Position numbers and translations under genes: made by a program
The notes under the pieces: generated by a model
Told to the model about the DNA's origin: nothing
Database searches by the model: none
Seen by the model: the letters and a program-made list of their open reading frames with translations, nothing else
Part shown: positions 47,901-57,341 of the stretch, piece by piece
Layout of the letters: every line of letters starts with the position of its first letter
Position numbering within the stretch: the stretch's first letter is position 1
NCBI GenBank assembly: GCA_000818945.1
Contig: KN805377.1
Location: forward strand, 742,909 to 806,908
Length of the DNA: 64,000 nt
Reading direction: 5' to 3'
From: Schizochytrium sp. CCTCC M209059
Taxonomy: Eukaryota > Sar > Bigyra > Thraustochytrida > Thraustochytriidae

Positions 47901-48774
47901 CGGATACGTTCGATGAGTCACTTGTTGCAGCAGGTGTCTTTTGTTTGCCTTTCCCCTTTTGGCGCGCCCCAGTGCTGAGCGCGCCCCCCCCAGGCGCGCG
48001 GGCATCCTCTCCAGTAGATGCGCGACGGGAATTTCGTATCGGGCGCTCTGGATTGTGGCTGATGGTGCGTGCGTAGGCAAGCTTCTTGGAGGCTTGCCAA
48101 AGCCTCACGGACCCGTCCTCACTGCAAGTGGCATAGACCCCTCCCATATCGTGCAGGACGCGTGTGCTGATGATCCTCTTGGCATGGTGAAGTTTGGCGT
48201 TCTCCATGGGCTCTTCAAACTCCTGCGGCTCATATTGACATTTAATTTCCTCCTTTTCCATGAGTTCTGTGCCCTTGTTTTCGAGAAGCATGAATTCTGT
48301 AAATTCTTGCCAATCCACAGTGCCGTCAGAGTTGGCGTCGATCTTCATGAAGAGATTGCTGAGCTGCCGTTGGCTAAGGTTGTCACCGAGAATGTGGCCA
48401 AAGGCGTTGACGAATTCCTCCATATCAAGACCGCCGCCTCCGTCCTCATCAGCGAGCTCGAAGGCGAGCCGTAATTCCTGCAATTTGTCGAGGCTGATCA
48501 TGTTGCTCTCGCCTTTTCCGCGTGCATTTTCAAGCATGTCGGACGCGGTGTGTTGCTTCGTGGTCGGCTTCTCTTGCTCGACGCTTTGCACGTTCTCCGC
48601 TTCGTCTTCGTCTTCGTCTTCGTCTTTGTCTCGGTCGTTGTTGCCGTCACCGTTGCCGTCGTCGTCACATCCCTCAAAGCACACGAGGCGGCTTTGCGTC
48701 TCATGTTGCGCGGAGGCCTGATCCTTCTCCTTCGAGTCCTCTTCCGTCGCCATGCTTCCCTCGCGCTCGCTCAT
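44911..48774 (-). CDS. EF-hand and WD40-repeat protein, WDR49/CFAP337-like (copy 2)
   Basis: A 1287-residue protein from ATG 48772-48774. After an acidic N-terminus (Asp/Glu/Lys repeats near 35-50) there are two canonical EF-hand loops: DEDGGGGLDMEE near 108-119 and DANSDGTVDWQE near 144-155. WD40 blades run from about 200 to 1150: SEDGSVRLWQ, SSDGVIAFLD, IERRILFWNPF, GTEIHVWDV, HDGTIKVWNF, DGRLLLWSL, ADGFIRFWDH, SGMIKVWNL and STDCTVMLWTI, likely two propellers. A Ser-rich insertion lies near 260-320. The layout equals that of the 22.6-27.1 kb gene, so the two are paralogs with low identity. Both EF-hands keep their Ca2+ ligands here, unlike copy 1. An axonemal function is inferred. The last 22 residues may be intronic (see the adjoining membrane-tail exon). 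Confidence 0.88.
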   Translation of the reverse strand: MSEREGSMATEEDSKEKDQASAQHETQSRLVCFEGCDDDGNGDGNNDRDKDEDEDEDEAENVQSVEQEKPTTKQHTASDMLENARGKGESNMISLDKLQELRLAFELADEDGGGGLDMEEFVNAFGHILGDNLSQRQLSNLFMKIDANSDGTVDWQEFTEFMLLENKGTELMEKEEIKCQYEPQEFEEPMENAKLHHAKRIISTRVLHDMGGVYATCSEDGSVRLWQASKKLAYARTISHNPERPIRNSRRASTGEDARAPGGGALSTGARQKGKGKQKTPAATSDSSNVSESVAPSSSSSLSSSLSTSSSSSSKTSQLRPRESMCPVRYQRAAAPAWANDCCFMKESNTLAVATSDRVISFYDTSLGFDCVGRIRPLPNNPLALAYYQGPLSEGREVLACIDDIGFVHVWHLDPAKWLFADTDVDIASRTRVPQGVNRYFRLRVHQDRGSKILIDDTIGAIVSCSSDGVIAFLDIERRRVLRRFQCHEKAVYDFAWIARNKLIASAGIERRILFWNPFTCAVNREINDPDEIDAPILGLCINETEHQLIALNERNVARVWDLVTFYCVQQITFVGPGLKSLSGMVFDEHLQQLIVFDRELHVRHAKVVLPAARKSHQFPVTAALFNESFHQLVSAAGTEIHVWDVFTGSLSFRFLHPHDKENVTSVCFDTGGRRLFTGAHDGTIKVWNFNNGACLGEFTKTVNGEKPPLISISDAEQEVTSLACFTDIVEGNGYTVENTYLVATGWDRRVFIFKEKDRDVTESDLALPLPEHVDKAHQDDVNCVVYCGHNTIATAADDGRLLLWSLSSGFLKGRSGHTPAARLLMKPGAYEEHRAGAARRQLLYALNPGSSPFLPCGLHAAGAKKTSMTNGVLTLACESETDFDNDDEIEDADIGDYRRLVRQSTVAAPTRLDASLRARSNNLEAIMPDRRLGLERRATELGGFAKQAEIDFLASAAEKRRKRIQLRGVPRPDRLAIEGLVYLQRLNCLATSGADGFIRFWDHVHGKMLFELDGQHDAAASIAALATDKDTNAYLFAGDTSGMIKVWNLAHLDKGVALERAKFKLSSPRNEWQAHNETLVNIQYVRWSESVSSPLDLVVTTSTDCTVMLWTIDGASIGMFGQEHAWSLGSALSWAKRKTLIVHRAKKLGEAVSVFHSNTSKLKSFESVERAHDRIRDETNEFRERNEVDGLAILRAKTRNKFKLNYMSDVRDRERFLQPDPTASMSAAQLLLLSAAKTRRKGPREFGPKPSQRALLQRDQIMHRVSLPELAPVAARGPARSASALL

Positions 48775-49373
48775 GGCCTACGTGGCCGCCGCGGTGGCGT
48801 CGCTGTCGACACCAGTTTTCGGCGCTGTCCTTCCTGGCCGATGCCGGCTCGCAGTGCAAGGTCATGTGCCGGGGCTGCCTGCCTCTACTGGTTTTCCTTG
48901 CCTTGCCACGCTTTTCCATTTCTCGCTAGCACCGCTGGGCCAGCGCGTGCATGTCCCGGATTTCGCGCGCGGGCTCCGCGGCATAGGCGTCTCCGCGGCA
49001 CAGGCGTCTCCGCGGCGGGCGTTCTCGCGTCGCACACCCTCCGGCTTGCGAACGTGGGTCTCGCTGGATCGAATAGATCTTTTGGAATATATTTTCGGAG
49101 TCTATGGAACGTATGGAAGCTCTGAGACGTCTGGCTGACACGGAAAGGGAAAAAAAAAGACAGCCGTTGACGCGACCATCGAGCGCAGCAGCGCGACGGG
49201 GCGCCGCGCGCGAGGTGAGCCGGCCGCGCGCGTGCAGGCGCCGAAGCGCAGGCATCGCACAATAGGCGGTGCGCCGCTCGGTGTCGTGTTCTTCTTGCAA
49301 AAGGGACTTGCGAGTGAGAGAGAACCTCTTTGGGGGGAAAAAGGTTTCACCTGGCGGCACTCGCGCTCTCTCG
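48775..49373. promoter_or_regulatory. Divergent intergenic region, EF-hand/WD40 copy 2 / SIM protein
   Basis: About 600 bp between divergent starts. A near-direct repeat (GGCATAGGCGTCTCCGCGGC and a CACAGGCGTCTCCGCGGC relative) lies at about 48979-49018. No gene is supported. Confidence 0.4.
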
Positions 49374-51017
49374 ATGGGGCCCCGCACTAGGGCACAAGTA
49401 CCTGGCACGGCGAGGATCCAGGCGTCGAGCTCCCAGAGCAAGCTCGCAGGACTTGCTTTGAGTGGTGACGAAAGCGATCTCAGCGACTCCAACAGCGAAG
49501 ACGATCAACCAGCGAAAGCGACTAACGACGGCGCGAAACCTTTGAACAATGCTGACCAGGAGGCGCCCGTGACAAGGGCGCGGACGAAGCAACCAGTCTC
49601 AGATAGATCAGCAAGATTAATCTTGCAAGCTACACGAGGCAGTCGTGAAGGCGCACCTGCTGATGAAGTGGATGAAGATGGCGACGACGATGTCGGCGAC
49701 GATGACGAGGAGAGTTTCGAAAGTGACGATGTATCGGACGAAATCACGGTGGGAGGCGACTTACCGTCGCAGCAATGGGACAGGACTCGGGCTGACATCG
49801 TAATGGACCGGATCAAGTACATGGACCAAAGGGAGCTCGCTGAAGAGCTCGTGAAATACATTTTGGCGCATCCTGATGAAGCGACATCGATTATGTTCAA
49901 GCGACCTGACGTGTCTCGTCCCATATTGGAGTGCATCGCGATGAGAAGCAAAGTCTTCGAGGCAACTTTGATCGATGTAAAGGGTAGCACCAGCATCCAT
50001 GATGTTGATGTTGCTGCTTCGTCGCGAGATGTTGACACGACTGTTTTGCGACACAATAACAAAAGTCATCTGATACATAGTCAACGAGAAAGCAACGAAG
50101 GTGAGGAGCGTATGAAGGGTGTCACAAAGAGAAAGAGAATGTCGTCGTCATCATCGTCAACAGGTTTTACATCGAGTCAGCGGCAGCGGGATACGAGGAC
50201 GCAAGCTTCTCACATGGAAAGCGAAGAGGGCGCGTCACGGACTTTATCCTCGATATGCACAAATGCGCAGTCAAAGGCATTGTCGTGTCCGTCGTCATCA
50301 GCGGATGCGAGTCAGGCGGTTTCAGATACGCAAAATGCAATGAAGGTGGTCAATTCTTCTTCTTCTTCTCTTGGTCTGATGAAATCAAATGACAAAGTAT
50401 GCGGTGAGGTCGCACCGAAAGGAGACGTGTCACAACCTTGCTTAAAAGCAAATGAGGCGGTCAAAGGAGGTATATCGCAGTCACTGCAATCTTCATCGTC
50501 ATCGTTGTCGTTGTCGACTTTATCATCAACAACATGTAAACGACCCGAGCTTGAGGCAGTCGAGGAAGGAGCCTCACATTCATCACACTCCTCATCACAG
50601 TTATCATCGTCAGCACCCTGTCACACACCACGCGCAAGGACGAAAAAGGTCGCAGCGGAATCGTTTTCGTCGCCATGGCAGAAGTTGGTCGTCTTCTTTC
50701 AACAGAAAAGCTTGCAAGAAGAAGGGCCTCAGGAATCTCTGCAAGGTGACGAGCGTGAAAAACCTTTACAAGGGCATATCTTCCAACCGGGTCCAAAAGG
50801 AACTCCGCATTCATTGAAGAAACGAAACCGGGCAGAGTCCACAACAAATTCTGAAAAGCAGCAGCAGCAGCAGCAGCAGCAGGAGCAGCAGGTTCAGCAA
50901 AAGAAAAGGAACAAGATGTCGTCACAAGTTATTGATCTGATCTCAAGCGACCAAGGATCTGAATCGCAATCCAGCACGAAGAAGATAAAGGAGATGGAGG
51001 TGATTATTCTATGCTGA
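49374..51017 (+). CDS. Disordered acidic/Ser-rich protein with C-terminal SUMO-interaction-like motif
   Basis: A 547-residue protein from ATG 49374; the frame is open from a GTG at 49269. Residues about 25-140 are acidic and disordered. Residues about 145-215 form the only ordered-looking part (RADIVMDRIKYMDQRELAEELVKYILAHPDEATSIMFKRPD), probably a small helical domain. The remainder is Ser/Lys/Gln-rich, including polyserine and a CAG-encoded polyglutamine run near 498-510. The end contains VIDLISSDQGSES, matching a SUMO-interacting motif (hydrophobic core followed by Ser and acidic residues), and closes with EVIILC. A nuclear, SUMO-linked protein is inferred. No family is recognised. Confidence 0.72.
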   Translation: MGPRTRAQVPGTARIQASSSQSKLAGLALSGDESDLSDSNSEDDQPAKATNDGAKPLNNADQEAPVTRARTKQPVSDRSARLILQATRGSREGAPADEVDEDGDDDVGDDDEESFESDDVSDEITVGGDLPSQQWDRTRADIVMDRIKYMDQRELAEELVKYILAHPDEATSIMFKRPDVSRPILECIAMRSKVFEATLIDVKGSTSIHDVDVAASSRDVDTTVLRHNNKSHLIHSQRESNEGEERMKGVTKRKRMSSSSSSTGFTSSQRQRDTRTQASHMESEEGASRTLSSICTNAQSKALSCPSSSADASQAVSDTQNAMKVVNSSSSSLGLMKSNDKVCGEVAPKGDVSQPCLKANEAVKGGISQSLQSSSSSLSLSTLSSTTCKRPELEAVEEGASHSSHSSSQLSSSAPCHTPRARTKKVAAESFSSPWQKLVVFFQQKSLQEEGPQESLQGDEREKPLQGHIFQPGPKGTPHSLKKRNRAESTTNSEKQQQQQQQQEQQVQQKKRNKMSSQVIDLISSDQGSESQSSTKKIKEMEVIILC

Positions 51018-51153
51018 AAGGCATCTTCCCCATGTATACAAAAATTGAAATTGATTGGAGTTTGATCAGGCAAGTTTGTTATGATGAATAAGAGGCGTGT
51101 TTTCGTTGCATCATTTCAGAAAGAAATGTGAAACGAAGAATGCGGGCACAAAT

Positions 51154-52827
51154 CTAGGTTGCAAAAGATATCGCTGGCGCGCCCGTGTCGGCAAGCTGGG
51201 AAATAAGGCGCTTGGAACCAGACACACTAATGTCAAGTTTGTGAAGGTCCTCAAGAAGGCGCTGCAAATGGCCCATTTGTCGCTCGAGAGCAGTTGCGTC
51301 GCGAGCAGCCTGATCGGGGAGCGAGGAAAGAAGGGTTACGATGCCAGTATCCTGCGCAATGGAGGCCGGAAAGTCTTCGTCCTCAATGAGCTCCCAGAGG
51401 ATCTCCTCGAGATGACTTACAGAGAGCTTCTCGACACGATCCGCAAAGACGGACTCGTGCGGGGCAAGTGAGCTCTGCTCGGTCTGCTGCGTTAAAGGCG
51501 CAGACGAGGCGGAGACGGCTGCGATGCCCTCGGAAGCGCTTCCTGCGGCCTGCTGCTGATGCGCACCGCCTGCGACCCCTTCTGCGTTGACCGTACTTGA
51601 GGAGGAGGAGGAGGAGGAGACGGGGTGCTCCCCTGTGGCGGCGCCAGCGCCAGAATGAGCCTCTGGCTCGCGCGCAGGAGGCCTCGAAGGACGCTGGCTA
51701 TGTGCCGAGGCCTGCGCGGGCCTTTTGGGATGACCCCCCATGGGCGCGTGCGTCGCTGTTGAAGCGCTCGACGAAGAAGAATCTCCCATGCGGATGGGCG
51801 GAGCCTCGATGAGACTGATCATGTCGGAAATGCGGAGCGTGCTGTAGACGGCCTTGAGCTCGCGCACGCGCTGGCGCAAGAGCGCACGGTCGAGTTCCTT
51901 GGCCAGACCCATGTTGTTGTCCGTGATAAGCACAGTCTCTCGAGCACGTAAGCTGTCTCGCAACGTTTGACGCTGGCCTGAAGCAAATGCTTTTGCGATA
52001 GTTTCATAGGGCTCGATTTGCGGTATGGGCTTTTGACGGCCAAAGGCATTTTGCAAAGGTACAGGCGCAGCGGGTGGGAGCACGGCGATGGCGCCGCGTG
52101 CAATGAGCGAGACGAGGTGGAGGTGCTTGAATGCTGCAAGGGCGACAGCACTGACATCCTTGGCTGGCAGCGTGAGCACCATTTCGAATGCGGCGAGTGC
52201 GTCCTCGAAGCGACGCAAGCCCACGAGCGCGCGACCTTTATAGTAAAAGAAGCGTTGCACGTCGAGAGCTTCCATGTAGGGCACAGCTGAGAAGAAGGAT
52301 TGGTCGAGAAGGTCGCCAGCAGCACGGTAATCTTTGGCGACCAAGGCAACTTGCAGAAAGTGCACGTGCGCCGGTGAGATTGCGCCGGCATTGACGCTGG
52401 ACACGATCTGCAGGAGTTTCGATGCAGCTTGGAGGGCACAAACGGCTAGCAGCACGTTGTTGTTGGCACTTGAACATAAAAAGGACGCGAGTTCGCCCAC
52501 TTCTCGATGTGCGCAGAACAAGTCCTGTGGCGCGACTGCATTCGTGAATGTAGTGATCCGGATAGTTGTTCTCTTTCCGTCAATTTCTTGCGCTGTCTCT
52601 GCGGCTTCGACTTTGAGCGCTGCGAGAAGGACAAAGAGAGCGCAGAGAGGCGTGCGGGCCGGGTTTGCCATTCTGATGGCGTCTTCGATGTTGCTGATGC
52701 GAGCAGGGCCTGTCTCGATCTGGACCCGGCATTTTCTGAGCTTTTCGATACGCTCGTAGAGATCCTGCTCTCGCGCCGGCGCCGCCTCTGCCGGCGCGAC
52801 CTCGAGCAGCTTGAGCAGCGTCTCCAT
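51154..52827 (-). CDS. CSN3: COP9 signalosome subunit 3
   Basis: A 557-residue protein; the open frame reaches 53151, but METLLKLLEV at 52827 is the first sensible ATG, the upstream part being Arg-rich leader. Residues about 50-300 are TPR-like helical repeats, with the CSN3-typical stretch VPYMEALDVQRFFYYKGRA near 185 and FEDALAAFEMVLTLPA near 210. A PCI-type winged-helix region follows (LRQRVRELKAVYSTLRISDMISL near 330-350). After a Ser/Pro/Ala-rich insertion of about 130 residues the PCI end resumes with SVSHLEEILWELIEDEDFPASIAQDTGIVTLL. A last helical segment (LQRLLEDLHKLDISVSGSKRLI) completes the protein. CSN3 is part of the complex that removes NEDD8 from cullins. The insertion inside the PCI region is unusual; human CSN3 is 423 residues. 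Confidence 0.85.
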   Translation of the reverse strand: METLLKLLEVAPAEAAPAREQDLYERIEKLRKCRVQIETGPARISNIEDAIRMANPARTPLCALFVLLAALKVEAAETAQEIDGKRTTIRITTFTNAVAPQDLFCAHREVGELASFLCSSANNNVLLAVCALQAASKLLQIVSSVNAGAISPAHVHFLQVALVAKDYRAAGDLLDQSFFSAVPYMEALDVQRFFYYKGRALVGLRRFEDALAAFEMVLTLPAKDVSAVALAAFKHLHLVSLIARGAIAVLPPAAPVPLQNAFGRQKPIPQIEPYETIAKAFASGQRQTLRDSLRARETVLITDNNMGLAKELDRALLRQRVRELKAVYSTLRISDMISLIEAPPIRMGDSSSSSASTATHAPMGGHPKRPAQASAHSQRPSRPPAREPEAHSGAGAATGEHPVSSSSSSSSTVNAEGVAGGAHQQQAAGSASEGIAAVSASSAPLTQQTEQSSLAPHESVFADRVEKLSVSHLEEILWELIEDEDFPASIAQDTGIVTLLSSLPDQAARDATALERQMGHLQRLLEDLHKLDISVSGSKRLISQLADTGAPAISFAT

Positions 52828-53114
52828 GCTCGCTTCTCTGCTCGTGCGCAGCGCAGCAATCCACTCCCGTGCGCGGGCGCAGGGGAGGGTGCGCGAGTAG
52901 CGAGGGCGGTGGGTGCGCACGCGCGCGAGTGCACGGACAGACGTCTTTTCTGCGTGCGGCAAGCTTGCCGTCGCACGAGATACGGGACTGGCGAAGCCGT
53001 ATTCCTGGCAACTTTTTGTTGTATCTTTTTTCCTCTTGTTCGAGAGAGTGTACTTTTGGGCGTTATCTCGAATATGCCTTCGGGACCTAGGACGCAAGCC
53101 CTGGTCGAGGTAGC

Positions 53115-53362
53115 ATGACGATATTCGCTGGCAGGCTTTACGATACTGCATTGACGATGCTGCGTTGACGATGCTGCGTTAACGATACTGCGAATCGGTG
53201 GCAGAATTGACGATACTGCAAATCGCTGCCAACATTGAAGATACTGCGAATCGATGCCAGCATTGAAGATCCTGTTCGCTCAAGTTTTCGATACCGGCCC
53301 CTAGATTTGACGATACCGGCTGACAGGAGTGACGATACCGGTCGCTAAAAGTGACGGTATCA
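53115..53362. repeat. Degenerate CGATACTGC / CGATACCGG repeat field
   Basis: At least ten diverged copies of (T)GACGATACTGC or CGATACCGG-type words, spaced 15-30 bp apart, in the region upstream of CSN3. The first copies (53140-53190) are about 15 bp apart; later ones carry longer spacers such as GAATCGATGCCAGCATT. Confidence 0.8.
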
Positions 53363-55117
53363 GTTGGCGACCAAAAGGGAAAGTTGTAGAGAAGGAATTG
53401 GCTGTTGTTGGTAGTAAATGGTCGTTGATCAACGATGTGATGGATGCTACATGAAGCAATTATCGCTACATTCCTTTTTCTAGACGAGGTCATCAATGAG
53501 CCTGCCAACCACCGAATGTGCGGTACTGCATCAAGGTGAAGAAGATGCCATGCGTCTTGGCAAAATAATCTTAGTCAAAAGGGGACTTTGATCGAATGAA
53601 GGTGGCTGTCGTAAAAGAAGAGTGAAATATGATGGTTGCAGGGCAATATTCCTAAGATTCTAAGAGGAATGGAGAGGCTGAGCCTGCAAACGAGGCGATC
53701 TCAATGATGTCGACCTCATACTTTTGTTTTATTTCTTCAGTGTCAATGTTGATTTGTTGCGGTTACGACGTTATTGGAGGGCTCGACTTTGGCTTGTTTC
53801 ATTGCTCTTTTGCACGATGCTGACAATATCGCTTCGATAAGAAGAATATCCTCTACTTTCTCATAGCAGCATTCTTGGCTACCCGTTGAGAACAGCGACG
53901 CAATCATTCTATCTTGACTCTGACCAAGCGAAATTGAAAGAAAAATGGCAGCCAAACGAAGCCAAGCCAAGGCAAGCCAAGACAAGAAAAAGACAAAACA
54001 AGACAAGACGAGGCGAACATATCACCAAACAAGCGAGCTTCAAGGGACGCTTCCATTTTTGCCAAAAATGCGCGTGCTCAAGTTTCACCTTGTTGCGTGT
54101 GGATAATGGGAAGAGGAGAAGAAGGCATAAAAAGACGTCCTCCTGGAAACTATTGGAGCCAATGGCTAACGCTCACCTAAGCGACGACCAAGAGGTTTGA
54201 TTCCTGGCAAGCCTGGCGAAATTGAACACTTTTTTTCGGCAGCCAGCCAACACTATTTGGCAAGAAAACTTTTTCGCTCGTGCGCTCGTTCGATTGTTCG
54301 CTCGCCCTAAAAATGCCTCAACCTACGCGTCGCGAATCGGATAGCGTTCATTCTCATCAACCCTCAGCCTCGGCTCCTTGGTCGTGGACCCGGTCAGCCA
54401 GCCTGCTGCTGCTGCGTGCAGGCCACACGAGCGGCTTTGTGCAGTTGTTATTGCGGCGCGAAGCAAGAATTTCGATGATACCTGAGCGCGTGCATTCCCA
54501 GACGCGTGTGCCAGCCATGCGCGGCTGCGGCGGTGCGCGAACGGGGCGAGCGCAGCTTCCGATCCGGCCTGCCGGTTTACGCTACCGCGTGCAATTCCCA
54601 TGGGACGCCCGGTGATTTCCCACGCGGGCCGGGTCGGGTCGGCTCCGTGCGACGCTGACCCACCCCTGGTCGTCGTTCTTCTGGCTCGTGGTCGGAGTCC
54701 GTGATTAAAGAGCTCTCGGCCATCCACCCATCCATCTATCCATCCATCCTTGCCAGCCATCGTCGTCCGTCCATCGTGGGCGTCACCAACCTCCGCAAGG
54801 TTTCCGTCGCTCGTGGTGAGCCAGCCAGCAGAAACTACAGTCGAATGCGTAAAAGCAGCGCAGTCCCGCGCTCCGACGCCGACTGGCAGCGTCGACCCCT
54901 TCCCACCACTCGCCCGCGGCCGCACTCGCGCACGCGCCTCGCGCCCCCCCGCTCGGCCTGTCTGTCCCGGCCAGGCTCGGGGCCGCGGCGGCCGTGCCTC
55001 CGTGTCCGCTGGCTGCACCTGCGTCCGCATCTGCATCTGCATGCGTGACAGCTCCGCCTCCGCCGCCGGAGCCGCCGCCGGAGCGAGCAAGTGGGAGGGA
55101 GCGAGGCCCTCGCGCGG
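53363..55117. other. Gene-free region, start of repeat-rich end
   Basis: 53.4-54.2 kb is relatively AT-rich, with AAGCCAAGCCAAGACAAG-type pentamer repeats near 53960-54010. GC rises sharply after 54.3 kb. Open frames (for example the minus-strand 54323-55252) translate to Ala/Arg/Ser repeats without domains. No gene or RNA is supported. Confidence 0.5.
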
Positions 55118-55207
55118 GCTTGCTTGCTTGCTTGCTTGCTCGCTTGCTTGCTTGCTTGCTCGCTTGCTTGCTTCGCTCGCTCGCTTGCTTGCTTGCTCGC
55201 TTGCTCG
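55118..55207. repeat. (CTTG)n / (CTCG)n tetranucleotide tract
   Basis: About 22 units with interspersed CTCG variants. Confidence 0.95.
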
Positions 55208-56048
55208 CCCAGCCTCGCCGTGCGCGGGGGAGAAAGCCCTCGCACCGCGCAAGCTGCAGCTTGGGCGCTAGCTTGGGCGCTAGCTTGCGCGCAGAAGCTG
55301 GGCGCCGGTCTGCGGGCGCCTTGGGGCGCCCACTGCGCGTCGCCTTGGCGCTGCTGGCCTTCCGTTTCCGCGTACAGACTGCACGTCCTGCGAAAGCGTG
55401 GCCAAACGAGGCGAGGCAAGCCCTGCTAGGCGCGACCCTGGTTTCCAGCCAGGCCGCGCTCGCTGGCCGATGCGAGATCGCGCGCGTGAGCGGAGGAAAG
55501 GTAACGCACTTGCCACTTGCTTGCTTGCTGTTGCTTGGTGGGGGCGCTTACGCGTCCAGTCTTGAGTCTCACTTTTCTGTCACGTCTCGTCTCGACTTGT
55601 GGCCGCGGCGCTTCCTCTTTCTAACCACAAGGCGGTAAGAAGAAGCTGGAGAAGCTTGCTTTCTTTCTTCTGTCCAGGCCCGCAACCTGTGCTGTGTCAT
55701 ACCATGCCGCGCCGTTCCAATCCGGCCAGGCCCCGCCCCGCTCCGCCCCGCCGAAACGTCACGACGCCGGCCCGACTCGGACCTGACCCGGGCCGGACTC
55801 CGCGAGCTCCGCTCCGCATCGCATATCGCATCGCATTGCATCGCGAGCCTGGATGGAGGAGGCGAGGGCGCTGTGGCGACTTCGGCGCGGGCACGCTTCA
55901 ACCCTGGCTTCGGTCGGGATGGCGCCTCTGAATCCGTGCATGGACCAGTGCATCGAGGACGAACCCGAATAGCAGCGAATTCCCGACTCGAGTCGCGGGC
56001 CTGCTTGGCCCGGCGGCAGCAGAGCGAGCAGCCTCTCTTTTCTTACTT
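55208..56048. other. Gene-free GC-rich segment
   Basis: Includes an 11-bp tandem duplication (GCTTGGGCGCTAGCTTGGGCGC) near 55259-55284 and GCATC words near 55812-55845. No coding evidence. Confidence 0.45.
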
Positions 56049-56101
56049 TTCTTTCTTTCTTTCTTTCTTCCTTCCTTCCTTTCTTTCTTTCTTTCTTTCT
56101 T
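56049..56101. repeat. (TTTC)n with (TTCC)n core
   Basis: About thirteen units, interrupted in the centre by TTCC variants. Confidence 0.95.
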
Positions 56102-56163
56102 CTCTCATTGTTTGGCCCCGACTCGCCATCGCTGGCGCGGCAGCGACCCGCGCTGGCGGTGCT

Positions 56164-56213
56164 GTCGGTCGGTCGGTCGGTCGGTCGGTCGGTCGGTCGG
56201 TTGATCGATCGGT
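56164..56213. repeat. (GGTC)n tetranucleotide tract
   Basis: About ten GGTC units ending in GATC variants. Confidence 0.95.
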
Positions 56214-56946
56214 GCAGGAGCGGCGGAAGCGCGGTGGCGGTCGGTGGCTGCGAAGGGGTAGCACGGCTGGCTGCGGTTGGTGGCTGACCTGCGACGCGCT
56301 GCGCGGGTCCCAACGCGATGCGACGCGACGCGACGCAGAGCGGAGCAGCTCTGCGCAGCATCGACAGACCTCCCGCAGAACACGGTCTCGAATCCAGGCT
56401 CGGCCCCACATCGGAGGAAATGCCGGTCCACACCGCGTGGGGGGTAATGTGTGGACGGGGCGACCGGGACAAAAAAGCATCCAGCACGAGAGCTTCCTGA
56501 GCCCTGGGCGCTGCGGGACCTGCACCAAAGCCTGACTCCCGCAGCGAGTTTGCTGCGGGAACATGGTTCTGAACTTTCGTCTTCTCTGCGTGTCCTGCGC
56601 TCGAGCTGGGGGCCCTCCTGCTTTCGTCGCTGAAGCCGCTTCCGCCGCAGTGTTACTGCGACAAAGCGTGGTATTGGTAAGGGGTATGGCACAGACGGCA
56701 GGAAGCATGCCAATGCCTACAAAATGGAAGGACAGAAAGTGCAAAATGAAAAAGCAAACTGAGGCGCACATTGCGGGCAGTGATCGAGTGCAGCGCAGGC
56801 AGGCGTCGAAAACGAGACGAGATGCGACGAACTTCGAAGCGAAACGAATCCAATCGAACCGAGTCGAATCGAATGGAAACGACCGTTGACGTCGAGGCGG
56901 GCTGCCGTGCATTCGAGCTGGCCGGCTTGCTGGCTCGGCCAGAAGA
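56214..56946. other. Gene-free segment
   Basis: GC-rich; short GCGACGC words near 56315-56335 and AATCGAACCGAGTCGAATCG-like pentamer variation near 56845-56880. Nothing coding is recognisable. Confidence 0.4.
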
Positions 56947-57034
56947 GCAAAAGCAAGCACGCAAGCACGCAAGCAAGCAAGCCAGCGAGCGAGCAAGCCA
57001 GCGAGCGAGCAAGCCAGCGAGCCACCACGCCAGC
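56947..57034. repeat. (CAAG)n / (CGAG)n tract
   Basis: Tetranucleotide repeat with ACGC, CAAG and CGAG variants; similar in sequence to the reverse complement of the 55.1 kb CTTG tract. Confidence 0.9.
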
Positions 57035-57133
57035 AAGCCTGGACGCGACTCGTGCCAGGCCTGGCCAGGGAGCCAGCGGCGGCGGTCACGCCGACCGCGG
57101 CGGCCATGTCGACGGCCCGCGAGTTGCAAGTGC

Positions 57134-57161
57134 TGCAGTGCAGTGCAGTGCAGTGCAGTGC
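57134..57161. repeat. (GCAGT)n pentanucleotide tract
   Basis: Five to six perfect pentamers. Confidence 0.95.
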
Positions 57162-57287
57162 GGGCACCTGAGCGTGCTACGCAGGCTGCAGCCCTCCGCC
57201 ACCGGCTACGGCTGTCTGCCAGCCCTCGCCAGGGCCGCCGGCCGCATTCGAGTTGAGTGCCGGCGCGGCGGTCGCTTGCTTCAGTTT

Positions 57288-57341
57288 CAAGTTGCTTCGC
57301 TTCCTCAAGTTGCTTCGCTTCTTCAAGTTGCTTCGCCTCTT
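57288..57341. repeat. Three copies of an 18-bp repeat
   Basis: CAAGTTGCTTCGCTTCCT and two near-identical copies at 57288, 57306 and 57324. Read on the minus strand it gives EEAKQL repeats within a low-complexity frame not accepted as a gene. Confidence 0.9.

Noticed and set aside
54323..55252. 309-codon minus-strand open frame
   Set aside because: It arises from the CTTG tract and GC-rich DNA; equally long frames exist on the other strand.
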